A stretch of 64,000 nt of DNA. It comes from Mercenaria mercenaria (Eukaryota > Mollusca > Bivalvia > Venerida > Veneridae). Position 1 is the stretch's first letter. Every line of letters begins with the position of its first letter. The translations under genes were made by a program, and so were the position numbers. The stretch spans positions 35,482,501 to 35,546,500 of the forward strand of contig NC_069362.1 in NCBI RefSeq assembly GCF_021730395.1. The letters are read 5' to 3'. Shown here in pieces: positions 24,513 to 36,540 of this stretch. The notes under the pieces are model-generated. The model was not told the DNA's origin. It worked only from the letters and a program-made list of their open reading frames with translations, and did not search any database.

Positions 24513-25223
24513 TATTGTCCGTAAGTATTGACCTGGCACTCATGAATATTCCGTATGTTTCCGTAAATTAATGTTCGGTGTCCGAACCCAAACAACGATA
24601 TAACTATTGAAAAGCCAATTATATACTCTCATGTATTATCTGCAGATATAGCTGTGCGGACAAAGCGTTTTGCCAGTAAACTCAGGGTTGAGTGTTCGAG
24701 CCCTCTGCATTTTTATTGTTGTTTTTTTTTTTTATTTTATCTGTAAAAGACGGAAACTTGTCACACTTCTCATGATTTATCAACGAAATAATCTACCATC
24801 GATTACCGTTCTTCTACGTACATAAAACCGTTATACAAAATGTCGTTTAAAATCTTCAGGACCGGACAAGCATTCATTCATTCATTCATTCATTCATTCA
24901 TTCATTCAACGGACAATTCAAGGAATTTTTGTTAGCGACACAAAATGCAGTGTTTTATGAAAAAATATATAATCATAGATACAAATACAAACACAAGGAA
25001 TTATATTTTCTAAAGAAAATGGTGAGAAAAGAATTCGAACCCAATGGTAACGTGTTTCCAAGTCGGAGAGCTTACCACTACAACACTGTGCCGTTGGTAC
25101 TCTAAATTGATTATTTTGATAAATCTAGATATTTTCAGGACACGAATATTACGTAAAATAACGAAAACGCCCGAAAATATTGGCGAAGATTAATGAGTGC
25201 CAGGTCAATACTTACGGACAATA
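24513..25223. mobile_element. TIR element with 31 bp inverted ends and tRNA-like parts
   Basis: Ends 24513-24543 and 25193-25223 are exact inverted repeats beginning TATTGTCCGTAAG and ending in GGCACTCAT; a TA at each extremity could be the target duplication. Inside are a tRNA-like segment with B box GTTCGAGCC (about 24650-24712, +), a second on the minus strand (about 25030-25102, B box GGGTTCGAATTC), and a CATT microsatellite (24872-24908). No transposase is present, so it is non-autonomous. Confidence 0.8.
24872..24908. repeat. CATT tetranucleotide microsatellite
   Basis: About nine uninterrupted CATT units inside the TIR element. Confidence 0.95.
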
Positions 25224-26730
25224 TGATGTAATCAAAACTCGATTTCTGTTTTTATTTGTTGGTAGGCCCATGACTGCAATAACAGTGATATAGAGGCATT
25301 TTGCATTTCAAGCCACATCTACGTGCATGTACGTGCGGATTATTAAAGGACACGATTAAACAGGTATGGACAATTATGTTTTGAAACTGCATGCTTTTGA
25401 AAAGGTAGTAAGGGAAAAATAGTATTTTAGGAAACTGATAAAATGTGTAGTTTTTTTACAGCTTTCTCATCGAAACTGTTCCTACTCATGCAGAAACTTA
25501 ATAGCTCATGTTTTACATACGATTGCACCAAATGTGATATATTCTATAGAGCCGAAGTTCGTATTTAAGCCTGTTAGTGTCTGATGCAACCTTTACCACT
25601 AGAAAACATTTATAAAACTGGCGAAAAATGGTCGTAAGTAACAGATACGACATTAGATTATAATCTCAATTTCATTTGTATGGTACCAGTAACATATCTG
25701 CATGAAAAATACCAAGTTTCAGCTTGATTAAATCAGTTTTCCAGGTTTTATGGCATTTTCAGTAATGCGGGTCCCTGCGCCAATTTTCCTACAAAAATGA
25801 TGTCGCTACATAATTTTTAACCAGTTCTTCTAGCCAGAGCTGGTTTTTGCCCTATTTCATAAATTTTCACCATAATTTGCAAGTAAATTACACACTAACA
25901 CTTTGAAATATACCAAATGTTCCCTCTGAAAGGTATAGATGGGCAAAATTTAAAGTATAAATGTGCATTTTTTTTTTATAAAAAAATACACCCAACACAG
26001 TGAAAATGTGATTTTTTGGGTTTTTATCAATTTTTGCAGCAAAATTTCAATGATATGCTCTTTTTTACCAAAATCTGATCAAACTAGTTCATTTATATCA
26101 ATATCTGGACAAATCTCAATTTTTGCCCAGATTTTCTTATAGGTCACAATAAGGTAAATAGTTTTCCCTATATATTCTATATAAAACTGACCTTTTTTAA
26201 AGAGCTACCAAACATAGCTAGACCCATTTCAGAAAACAAATCCTTACCTCATTTTAAAGAGTTATGATAAAACTGATATAAAATGAAGAGAAAAGTAGGG
26301 GTCATGTATCTTCTAAGAGAGATTTCTCTGGTCACATTTGCTTACTGTAAAGACATCAAAATCACACTGCTGTGACCTGGAAGTACTACTCGTACTAAAA
26401 TTGAGCTTGACTTCACCAAATACAACCTGCTCTCCCATTTTTCCTACCAAAATGTCAAAAGTACATCCACAATGAAATTTAAACAGAAACTAGCTTCAAT
26501 TTAGACCTCTGTTGCCATGCCAAGTGAAAAATTAGTGTTCAAATACCCGGCAGCCATTACGCGACTAGACCAGATGGCTCCCACGCTGGTTCCTTTAGTT
26601 TAGTTAGGCCTGATGCCCTGAAAGGGCCGAGATTTGAAATAAAACTTGAAACTTGTGACGTCATTTCTTATTGGTCAAACTAGCATAAATAGTAAATCTA
26701 TTCCCTATGGTGGCATATTTCTGCATTCAC
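25224..26730. other. No gene seen; segment at 26161-26300 repeated at 27535-27735
   Basis: AT-rich. CTACCAAACATAGCTAGACC near 26207 and ACAAATCCTTACC near 26239 recur at 27580-27695 in the same orientation, so an old local repeat is present. No recognisable coding sequence. Confidence 0.45.
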
Positions 26731-27065
26731 TTAAGGTATTAGATCACTAATAGAGAACCTCCTTTTTGAAGAGTATTCAATTCCTACCATAAACCTACTT
26801 TTACTGCTGTTCTTAGGGGTGCGTAGGTTCAAGCCCTACTGGGACCAATTTTTCCCCCTTATTTTCCTTTTTTACTAGTAAGTTTTTACTTCTTTCAAGA
26901 CTTATTATTGATTTTTTGTACAAAAATGGAAAAAGGTTAATCTTATAAGCGATTCTTGGTGTTAAAGTGGAATTTCTAATATATACAGAAGGGTAGAGTT
27001 ACACATCTTTAAAATATTGAGTTTCTGGCGGTGAAAGTTCTCTATTTTGCTTCATCTAGATTATA
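26731..27065. mobile_element. Diverged MITE/SINE-like repeat, inverted partner at 43420-43700
   Basis: Begins AAGGTATTAGATCACTA. It contains a tRNA-B-box-like GTAGGTTCAAGCCCTAC and later GCGATTCTTGGTGTTA. The reverse complement of 43420-43700 shares these in order. The far end was not identified. Confidence 0.6.
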
Positions 27066-27594
27066 TATTGTGATGAAATTTAGGTAGGTTTTACATTTCC
27101 TGAAATTAAAAACGTTCACGGAAAAAGAAGTTTGTGGAAAAATTCCCGATATAGTGCAAGTTTTGCAGATAACAGATCGGATTGCTAACAAACTCTGATA
27201 CAAAGGAGTTTATAAAAATAGTTGATTGGTAACCCAATCTGAATGTTATAATTAAATATCTATAAGTTTAAGACACTTTTAGGGGTGGTAGTCGGGGACT
27301 GACGTGGATATAACACACTTCATTCCATAAATGGACTAACTGGTTATCTTTATGCAGTTCAGGGCACTATTATGACAACCAGATAATAGATCTACTTTCA
27401 TGAAAGTTTTCTCCTACTTTCACGAAAGTGTATTCAGGTTTTCGCGAAAAGTATTTTTTGTTGTTGTTGTTGTTTTTTTCCCCGCGAAAGTTCATTAAAT
27501 TTTCAAGAATTTTATGATTATCGTATGCAGAAATATGCCACCATAATTCCCTATATATAAAACTATCATTTTTAATGAACTACCAAATATAGCT

Positions 27595-27651
27595 CCCGCC
27601 GTTACATGACTGAAATACTGTTGAAAAACGGCGTTAAACCCAAAAACAAAA
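27595..27651 (+). mobile_element. 57 bp 5'-truncated SINE tail
   Basis: Contains CCGTTACATGACTGAAATAC and GGCGTTAAACCC plus an A-rich end. It is flanked by a perfect 13 bp duplication ACCAAATATAGCT (27582-27594 and 27652-27664). It matches the tails of the SINEs at 28185-28547 and 38303-38593. Confidence 0.88.
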
Positions 27652-27770
27652 ACCAAATATAGCTACACCCATTTTAGAGAACAAATCCTTACCCTGTTTC
27701 ATTTTAAAGAGTTATAAAGGAAGAGAAATGTTGGGTAACAGGTCCGGATCCAGGGCCGTGCCAAGGGGGG

Positions 27771-27793
27771 CAGCCCCCCCCCCCCCCCCCCCA
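27771..27793. repeat. Poly-C tract
   Basis: Long C run inside a C-rich segment; a shorter one is at 28267-28282. Confidence 0.9.
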
Positions 27794-27929
27794 CACTCCA
27801 CCCCCACCCCAAATGTGCAGAACCCGTCTCGTCCCACTGTCAAGGGCATAAACGCAATTCTATTTACGTATAATTAATATACCTCTATGATCCCAAATGA
27901 CAAGTAGATCTATACCAAAAGAATACAAG

Positions 27930-28106
27930 AATACAGCTTCGGCTACCCATAACACTGTCATACATTTTGACCGTATCGATTGATTTTATATACACACAGA
28001 ATGAGGGTAATGTAACACATGAAATGTTTCTGTAAAAAGAATGGTTATGAAATAAATACATTTAATATCGGCTTAGTGACTCGGATAAAGAATTCTACCT
28101 CAGTAA
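27930..28106 (+). promoter_or_regulatory. TATA cassette and first exon, copy 3 (upstream of scramblase)
   Basis: Shares GACCGTATCGATTG, a TTTATATACA TATA-like word, ATATCGGCTT, GATAAAGAATTC and a donor (CTCA then GTAAGT) with 12700-12868. It lies about 10.6 kb upstream of the first recognised scramblase exon on the same strand, so it is the best candidate promoter in the window for that gene. That link is inference. Confidence 0.5.
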
Positions 28107-28184
28107 GTTGACATATATTTTGATATAGATTTGTTATAGTTATATCTTATTATAATGTTACAGTCCTCCGTGTCCTCCAGTCTT

Positions 28185-28547
28185 GTGTGTTTGTGTGTGT
28201 GTTCGGGTTTAACGTCTTTTTCAACAATTTTTCAGTCATATAAACGACGGTGTCTACTTGTAGCAGTACCCCCCCCCCCCCCCAACTGAGCACAATGCCC
28301 ACTTTATAGTGCTGGCCTCACTGGAATATAACGCCGTATACCACGTTAACATGATACCACACCCAGTCACTTTATACTGACACCGGGTGACCTGTCCTAG
28401 CACTACCCTCTTAATGCTGAGCGCGCTAAGGAGGATGCAACTGGTACATTTTTTTTAATGTCTTTGGTTTGACGCGGCTGGGGATCGACCCAACGACCTC
28501 CCGCACTCGAAGCGGACGCTCTACCACTAGGCTACCGCGGCGGTCAT
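28185..28547 (-). mobile_element. tRNA-derived SINE, family B
   Basis: Minus-strand head with A box (TAGCCTAGTGGTAGAGCG) and B box (GGGTCGATCCC); the tail TGACTGAAAAATTGTTG and GACGTTAAACCC is at the low coordinate. A 7 bp duplication CAGTCTT flanks it (28178-28184 and 28548-28554). It splits cassette copy 3 from its downstream homology at 28555-28620. Confidence 0.88.
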
Positions 28548-28911
28548 CAGTCTTAAATGCGGCCAACAGCTGCTTGACAAAAAGTTATAAATCAGTTTTA
28601 TTTTTTGGTTTTATTTTTTTATAGATTATAACATTAACAAATTGAATGAGCGATAAACAAAATATATATTGAGATCGTTTTTAACGTCAGCTTTCCTTGA
28701 TTATTGATTTTTCTTTACGTCTATTTTTGCTTCGAGTCCGACTCGTGACGTAGATCTATCATTATGTCGGTCAATAGCTATACATAGCTAATGTTGTCTG
28801 TATATTAACACCGAGTTTAAATAAAATTTGTATCTTGTATCTTGCATCTTCATTTCAGTTCAGTCTGGTATTACACCGAACTCAAATATTCACGTTTTAA
28901 TGGTCTTTAAA

Positions 28912-29012
28912 GTTAATGGCGGAGGAGTCAGAGGTGCCCATCCGTGCATTGTATCTTCAGATACGGGCACTGGGCAGCACTCCGGGCCTCCCGTAAGCCA
29001 GCTGGATGTTTC
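28912..29012 (-). mobile_element. Diverged fragment of SINE family A
   Basis: Matches the body of 20220-20494 on the same strand: GGAGGAGTCAGAGGTGCCC, CCGTGCATTGTAT, CCCGTAAGCCAGCTGGATG. The tRNA head and tail are missing. Confidence 0.7.
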
Positions 29013-30590
29013 ATTTTTTTTGGGGGAACCCTCAATCCGGTCACACATGACGCCTCTCACCGCCCCCACCCCGCCTTCCAAATTGCTTACTTTTTTTGCC
29101 GGATATATTTCTGTACCTTTCCTTACCACAAAAACGCATTGGAGGGGGATACTAATTGTAGAAATTTTTATTGTTATATCTAAATTTGTTCAAAAAAAGT
29201 TTAACAGCGAAGAATTTTTAATATGCAAAGTTTCATCTCAGGTGTATGTTATAACGTAAAAGTATTGTATAGTACAATAGTCTTTACACATCATGAAAGT
29301 ATCAGAGTATCCAGTTCTTTTTTGTAAACATTATGTTTGTAATACAGTAAGATTGCCTTTTGTTACCTTCACTCAGGGTCCATATTTTAGTTTGTCTTGT
29401 ATAAGAAACAACGTGAGCTCAAGCTAAAACAAAACATAATCAAAAAAATAGAAAGATCATTATACAAGTAGAAAAATTTTGGGTTGAAAACGTGTTATCG
29501 AATGTAGTCTTTTATTTATACTGATTCATTGTAGTATAGTGCAGTGGTTGACAATTATGTGCTTCCAGTATGTGATATTTTTTAGCTTGGCAATTCTTCG
29601 TTCACTTGTTATCCTGTCTTATATCATATTTTAGGGGCCCAAAGAACATTACTAGATCTAAACATGTAGAGTGTGGCCCGGTAACAGATACAGCCGATGG
29701 AAGTAGATAACTCCTCTCTCTCTCTCTCTCTCTTCTCTCTCTTCTTCTCTCTCTCTCTTTCTCTCTCTCTCTTCTCTGTTGTTGCTTGTTTTTTTTCATT
29801 TACAAGTATTGTCAAGTATGAATTTTTTAATAGTTACTGTTTATTTTTTAAGTATTGTATTTTTCAATAATATCAAAACCCAACACAGATATATTATTGT
29901 ATATGTTATAGCAACGGTGATGAGTGAGGCACCAAAAACAGATACCCGCAAGTTTAGGAATATTTGAGCAGTTTGGATACTATCATTGGCAGCAGAAAAA
30001 TGGAAAAACATGGAAGTAAATATAAAAACTCTTTTACAATGCTAATTACTCTGTATTGTTTTCATTTTAAAGTCTGGTTGATAAATTTTTAATTGGACTT
30101 TTACAAGCCCATCCTGAAATGATAATTTCGAGGTTCAATACCTGGATAAGATAAACGTATTCGGTAACAATGTCCATGACAGTTCATTATTAATCGCCTT
30201 TTATTTGACCGCTTATACATTTGGGAAAGTTTTCAAATACCTTGATGTAGGTACTGGATTAGTGCACGGGTTATTTCTGTACAGTCTTTAAACTGGGTTA
30301 GTACTGGTTTGCAAGAGCTAGTTATTGATTAAGGGTTAATACGTGTACAGGTTGTATGGGTGCAGAAGATAATGTGTACCGGATAGTTCCCATAGAGTAA
30401 AGCATTGATACAGGGATAGTACTGGTACAGGGTAAGTACAGGGTGCAGAGGATATGTGGTACCGGATTGTATTCTTAGAGTAAGCACTTATACAGGGTTA
30501 ATACTGGTACAGGATAAGGTACCGGGTAAAATTTCATAGTGTAAGTACTGGTACGCGTTATACTGGTACATAGTTTGTATGTGTTCAGAG
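29013..30590. other. No gene seen; TC-rich microsatellite at 29712-29776
   Basis: AT-rich apart from an interrupted (TC)n tract. Arg/Glu-rich minus-strand frames at 29602-29815 are translations of that tract. From about 30270 GTACTGGTACAGGGT-like words begin to recur loosely. Confidence 0.5.
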
Positions 30591-30785
30591 TTGTCAGGAG
30601 TAAGTCCTGCATGATACAGGTCGTTTCGGCATATTACAGAATCAGTTCTTCTTGTAGCAGAGTCAGAATGACTTTATGGTAACAGAGTCATGTTGCACAG
30701 ACTAAGTCAATCTGGTATGGTGCAATGTGCTTAGTTCAGTACTGCATAGTGCAGAGTCAGTCTGAATGGTACAAATTCAATTTAT
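30270..30785. repeat. Degenerate short tandem repeats (left part of minisatellite)
   Basis: First a loose TACTGGTACAGGGTAA repeat, then GCAGAGTCAGTCTG words like those at 35064-35560 and 36540-38150. The array is interrupted by the element at 30786-35063. Confidence 0.65.
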
Positions 30786-32439
30786 GCTAGAATTGGCCTA
30801 GAGCGGAAGGTGAAACCTCCCCACCTCTAGGTTTTATGTAGACCCCATTATTTTTGAAGCCCTTGTATTTAGATCATATTTCTGAATTCTGCCATCTGGC
30901 AAGAGGTTCTGTATGAGTTACAGGCCTGTTATTGAGGTTACCTTACAATCATTTATAAAAAATGATAAACTGAAATGTGGTGATTTATATGGTAGAAACA
31001 ACTAAAAACATTACCGAATGTGAGGTTTAGATATATGCAGAATATGCTGTTGTCAATGTTCCCGCTTTGTTTTGTTCTCTAAATCGCTCCCATTCATTTT
31101 GTAATTTACGTTACCATATGTTTTTTAAAAAAAAACTCTAAATTATTCAATAGGTTTAATTGTCAGAAAATATCAGATATGTCTGCAAGTTTAGGTATTT
31201 TCAGATGCATATTACATTGTATTTAGAATTTATCGTTAAACAGTTTAAGAAACGAGTATGTTACTCATGATTATATAGTTACTAAATTCACGATATAATA
31301 TATTCATTTCTCAGTCATTAGATTGTTTATGTAATCTTGTAATGATGTTCAAACTAGATAATGCTAGTATCTTATCAAGTTCAAAACTAGTTGATATAGA
31401 AATGCATATAGCTCAGCACTGACATTGTAACCTACGTTCCGATACGTTACTGAATGTGTATTTTAGTAACTGAAAAATATACACAACGCTTATCTGTTTA
31501 ACCAAACAAAATTCACTAAATCAAAATTGAGAAACTATATGGTTGCGGGGTTCAGTACCTAAGTTGTCATAATCACGGTCTGCTTCGTATATTGGTTTTG
31601 TCCCAATTGTATTGGTCATCTCTATTTTTCATAGTCATCATAAGTGTACCAGGAAGTCACATGTGTTGGATGTGTCACAAATTATTTAGCTAGTTCTTGA
31701 AATACGTATTATGGAATACTAGTCATTTTCATCAAACTTTCTGATCCAATTACTATCCACTTGCATTACTTTGGCTAGATTTGGGTTAATGGATAGTTCA
31801 CACGTGTTATGTGCATTTTAATATGACCAATTGGCACAGTGAAATAGACTCGGGTCCACACTATTATATGTACTCGGGACATTTCCCAGCACGTACTTGA
31901 TACTTTGCGTGAACATGTCATATATAAGTTGGTTGATGTTTTTGTATCTGTAATTCAAAAGATTGCACAGACATAATTTCGATGCCATTAAATAGGACAT
32001 TAGATAATGATGTGTATGAACTACTTCTGCTAATGTTGCTACATACACACTGGTTTGTCTTTATAATTTGAGCGGTGTTAAGTTCCCTGGGCAAACAAAA
32101 AAGCAATGGTTGTGTAACTGTCAGACGTGTATTGCAGGCAATTGAGCAGATTCTTTCTCTTTGTTTATAAGATGTGCGAGCATTTAAATGGCATGTACAT
32201 ACTGCCTAATCCAGTGTAACATAAAACAGTATTTCGTGTTTTTGAAGATATACTCCACAAACAAATATCAGTCTGGTATCTGGGGATCTAAACGTGACTT
32301 TCGCCTTTTGTGTAGTGCTAGTAGTTACTGATTACTATGCAATGAATATTATACTTGTGTCTGGTTTACAGCCTTTGTATAGTAAAACTAGTGGTAAATT
32401 AAAAGGTCGTGCTTGACTTTTTCCATCTTCACTTGTTGA

Positions 32440-33990
32440 GTTACTAACACTTTTCACCATTGACAAAATAAGGTTGTAGTCTCTTCATCTTTGGTGCATA
32501 GGGAATAACATTTCATTGTTCGAAATTAGATTGATTAACTGTGTTTTGTTTTCACTATTTGACATGAATTCTTTCAGTCTACGTGGTACTTTTGTTTTTA
32601 CTCCTGACATGTAAGAAACTTTGGAGAATTTCACGTCTGCCACACTGATATGATTTGATGACGGATGACTGTAAGTTGTCAGTTGCAAAATCGACACATG
32701 CTATCTTAGGCCTTGACTGAACACACGCTTCGGCTACGTCTTGAAAGTTGAAGGATGGTTTATAAGTTTGCAGCAGGGCGTTATGACATCATCAAAAACA
32801 ATGTCATCTGTTTTGGAGGCTGCAAGCCTCTACATAGTAATGTAGTTGTGACTTGTATGTTTCATTGGCATTCCAGTTAAGAAGCATGTAATGGTCAGGT
32901 AACAGGTCCTAGAGGAAAGAAAGTGTCATTTCTAGATCAGTGTTGTGGCGATCAGTCAAAAGTGCCAATGTTCTTACATGTTACGTCTGCTCTCTCTGTA
33001 GTATTTTGGTTTGAGAATTGTTACTTTCCTCTTAACTTCAGCTGTGGTAAATGTTTTAAGTTTTCTTCTCTTTAATGGGGTCTTTGAAAAAGGAACTGAG
33101 AGGGGGGGTTTTTTCATCAATCTTCTATTGTTAACCCATCCATTGTTAGTTTTCAGTAACGAGCACTTCTGCTTTCGCAGGAATACCAGGGACAATAGAG
33201 ATTTTCATCTTTGTTTCTTTTTTCAGCCTTGGAATGGAGTTCGTTAATGATTCTATACTATCATAATCCTCTTAACTTTTCTTCAACTTATGCCTGTCTG
33301 AGCAGGTTATTTTCTTTGTGGAGGGACTGTCTTCTCTATTTTGTTTGGCAATCGAAGTGTTTCTAGCATACCTGGCTCTGTAATGATACCAGATTATGCA
33401 CCATTGGAAATTGCAGCTAGTTTCTACTGGAAACCAAGTTTGGCAACCTCAGAATTAGCTTGTGTTTTAATTGTCTGCTCTGTAGTAATATTTACGCATT
33501 TCTCAATACCGGTACAGAGGACCTAGATGCACTAAAATAATACTATCGGATTAAGCTCTTTGCAGCTACAAAACCACAAATTGAAGCAATTTGGCCATTT
33601 CTACATTTTGATTTCTGATTGAACTTGCCCATGTCTGTTGAAAATACCTTCAGGAGAGTTTTATTCATTTCAAACACTTTTTCTTGCATGGACTTTCAGT
33701 CCGTTTCTGTAATTCTAGTGCCTTCTGAAATGCTTTCCTTGCCAGGGTTTGTCTCTTCAAACTTGCAGTGATGCAAATCGCCAAGAGCTTCTATTCGTTT
33801 TGTGTACATTTAGGGTTACGGTTGTAGCATTTACCTGGTAATACTTTATCAAGTGAACCACTAGAACAAATCCTGTTTCTATTTTCAAGTTCTGCAAGAC
33901 CATGTCCTTCATTAAATTTTCCTACAGGCAAAAATTTATAGAGCAGATTGTGTGAAGACACCCATTTCTAACAATTATGTACAAGTCCAT
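32440..33990 (-). pseudogene. Decayed copy of the high-copy uncharacterised gene
   Basis: In order on the minus strand: a stretch like EQTIN..A at 33540-33390, KRRKLKTFTTAEVKRKVTI near 33100, SFNFQDVAEAC near 32750, and KVPRRLKEFMSNSENK near 32560. This order fits a large invertebrate family I recall (an EQ..N.xAK..GG module, a K-rich LKTF module, then a PIN-like nuclease-type region with a conserved FMSN..NK), but I cannot name it and assign no function. It is broken in several places and lies inside the 30786-35063 element. Confidence 0.5.
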
Positions 33991-34201
33991 CTCCAGCACT
34001 GCAGAAACAAGAATTTGCCTTCTTAGAACTGCGAGTCAAATATAACAATAGTTTATATCGGCAACTTCATTACATGCATTTACTGACGTTTTTAGCATAT
34101 GCTGGAGTTTAGCATTATCATTGATTGAATATTTTGAAGGTGCCATATATATGAAGCCAGTTTGAACACTCACTCTTGGAAATCATTTCACACATTTGTT
34201 A

Positions 34202-34230
34202 ATTTATTTATTTATTTATTTATTTAGTTA
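34202..34230. repeat. ATTT microsatellite
   Basis: About six to seven TTTA/ATTT units in the right part of the fossil element. Confidence 0.9.
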
Positions 34231-35063
34231 TGTTGTCATTTAATATTACAATCAATAAATCCGGGTTTCATTTCACATGAAAAATTCACATGAAAATGAC
34301 TTTTTGGTAGTTCTTGATTGCAAGTTCAGTTTGACAAAAAAAACTTTATATATTGTGTGTAATTAGTAATTTTCGATAATTAGTTTTTTAATTTGTGATA
34401 TATTTATCTGTTTTAAAATATTTATACATAGTTGTGGAATTTGTACATGTTAGTTATCTGTTTAAACAAATTTTTACCATATCCCAAATATTTTTATACT
34501 TTTAAAAAAAAATCATTACAAATTTGAAACTCATATTGTCAACTTTAATTATTTTATCTTCTTTACTATACATTACCGCTTATTTTTTCGTAATAAGTTA
34601 AATAGTTTACAAGCGATATAATTTTGTCTAACTCTTATCTGTTATAACCACGACGTCTTTAACACTTTTGACATAGACACTTCAAATAAAATATAAAATC
34701 ACATAGGTATATTTTTCATTTTTCGTTACAATTTTTGGTAACTTACATTTGATAACGTAAAGGCTCATGCCTATCCAGTGTCAATTTTACTTGCAAAACA
34801 TAAAATCTGTATATTCTTCGTTATATATTGACATAATTGTGTAAGCTAGTGAATCATTTATGGCTAACTGTAATGCCAGTCAGTTATTTTCAATATATTT
34901 TATTAATGGTAACGTATATAGTAGGCTGTAAACGTAAAAAGGAAACCCGATGCTGATGGCTGAATTGCTGTAATGATAGCTCATTTTATATGCTTAAGGA
35001 AAATCATAGCGTAGAAATATCCCTAGAGGGGGGGATGGGGGGTTTTGTCAGCTCTAGGTCAGA

Positions 35064-35560
35064 ACACAGTCATTCTGCATGGTATGATGGTGCAAAGTGC
35101 AGAGTCAGTTCTCATGGTGCAGAGTGACTCAGGTTTTACTTGGTGCAGAGTCATTTCTGCACAGCCTGAGTCATCTTCAGGTGCAAAGTGAAGATTCATT
35201 CTGTAATCGTGCAAAGTCAGTTCAGCTTCTAAACGGAACGGAGTCATTTCCACAAAAGAAGATGCATTCTGCATGGTGCAAAGTGCAGTCATTTCTTGTA
35301 TGGCGAGGAGTCAGTTCTGTTTGGTGCAAAGTCAGGTTGCATGGCGCAGAGTCACGGCTGCATGGGCAGAGTAGGTTTCTGAATGGTGCAGATTTTAGTT
35401 CTGTATTATTAAAGAGTCAGTTACTGCATGATACAGAGTTAATTCTGATTGGAACAGAGTAATAATGCTGGAGCAGAATCAGTTCTACATGTTACACAGT
35501 TCTATGTTTTGCTGGGACAGATCTTTCTGTAAGTTAGAGAGTCAAATTTGCGAGAAGGAG
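35064..35560. repeat. GCAGAGTCAGTTCTGCAT minisatellite, middle part
   Basis: Loose units of about 20-25 bp. Frames at 35059-35462 are open on both strands because of the repeat and have no known domain. Confidence 0.7.
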
Positions 35561-36540
35561 TGCATGTTCAGTATTAGAGTAATTCTTTACCTATGCTCGA
35601 CCTGCCAGTGCTCCGACCAATATTTATAAATGTACATGATTTATTGAAATAAACCTTTGAACTGGACGGTTTTTGATCCATTTATTTCCTTTCCCAGCAT
35701 CTTTTATTGACATCATACATATTTGATCTAGATCTTTAAGGGGGCTTGTTTGTTTACAGACGACAGATTCTTTGCATCTGTGAAAATACTTACGTGAAAT
35801 CTCCTCTTGAAATGATGGTCTTTCCCGATTCTTAAGGAAGAGTACTGAACAACGTATTTTAATAGTCTTTAACCTTTATTGATAATTTGACATAAGCTTA
35901 TATCTGTAAACTATAGACTTGAAAGTAGATTTAAGATGTAAACAAACACGCCAACGCTCTCGAAAGGTCAAAACAAAAAATGGCGCTTCATTAGTTGCGT
36001 CTTGTAGACGCTTTGAGATAAAAAAGATTCACCGACGCATAAGACAAGTTGGATATTAATGATTATGACATTTGACTTTTTGAAGTTTTTGGGTTTGTTT
36101 TGATTGTTAAACAGTTTGATTTCTTGTTAAATTACTTGATGGATACTGCAGACACCCATTCCAATGTACTTTTGGCCGCTTTTCAGGTAGGAGTTTCTTC
36201 TCTTGTTTGAAAGTCTGATAACTTATTGATTTTAAAATATGAAACAGAACTAGAAATATGGAAGTTTTGACTATAAATATATTTGTTTGTTTTGATTTTG
36301 ATTTACTTCTGAAAAAAGAATCGGTTGGTCGTGCATAGGAAAATGTCACTTTAAAATTTAGTGTTTTAAACCCTTTAGTATGAACGCGCATTATTTTATT
36401 CCCTGTCGTTGTCCAGCCCAAACCGCTTGGGTCGTAAATTTTCAATAAAAGCGTCAATTCAGAAAACTAAAACGTTTTCCACATACCTTTGTCGGTTTTT
36501 AATTTGTTCCGAGAAAAATATTGTAAATCTGGTCGAGCAT
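35561..36540. other. Unique sequence inside minisatellite region, nothing recognised
   Basis: A 116-codon minus-strand frame (36107-36457) has no domain I recognise. AATAAA occurs at about 35650, without a coding region that would use it. Confidence 0.4.

Larger units (their letters stand above)
30786..35063 (-). mobile_element. Fossil element with long inverted ends carrying a high-copy gene
   Basis: The left end (about 30786-30960) and right end (about 34900-35063) are diverged inverted repeats; both align to the 6393-6560 repeat. The right terminal region continues to 34250. Minus-strand gene fragments lie inside (32440-33990). The same minisatellite flanks both sides, so the element inserted into it. 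The family is not identified. Long inverted ends occur in several classes, Polintons among them, but no capsid, polymerase or integrase was seen. It is broken and looks old. Confidence 0.5.

Noticed and set aside
28828-29259. 143-residue plus-strand frame
   Set aside because: It runs through a diverged SINE fragment, with other frames open on both strands.
29602-29815. Arg/Glu-rich minus-strand peptides
   Set aside because: Translation of an interrupted TC microsatellite.
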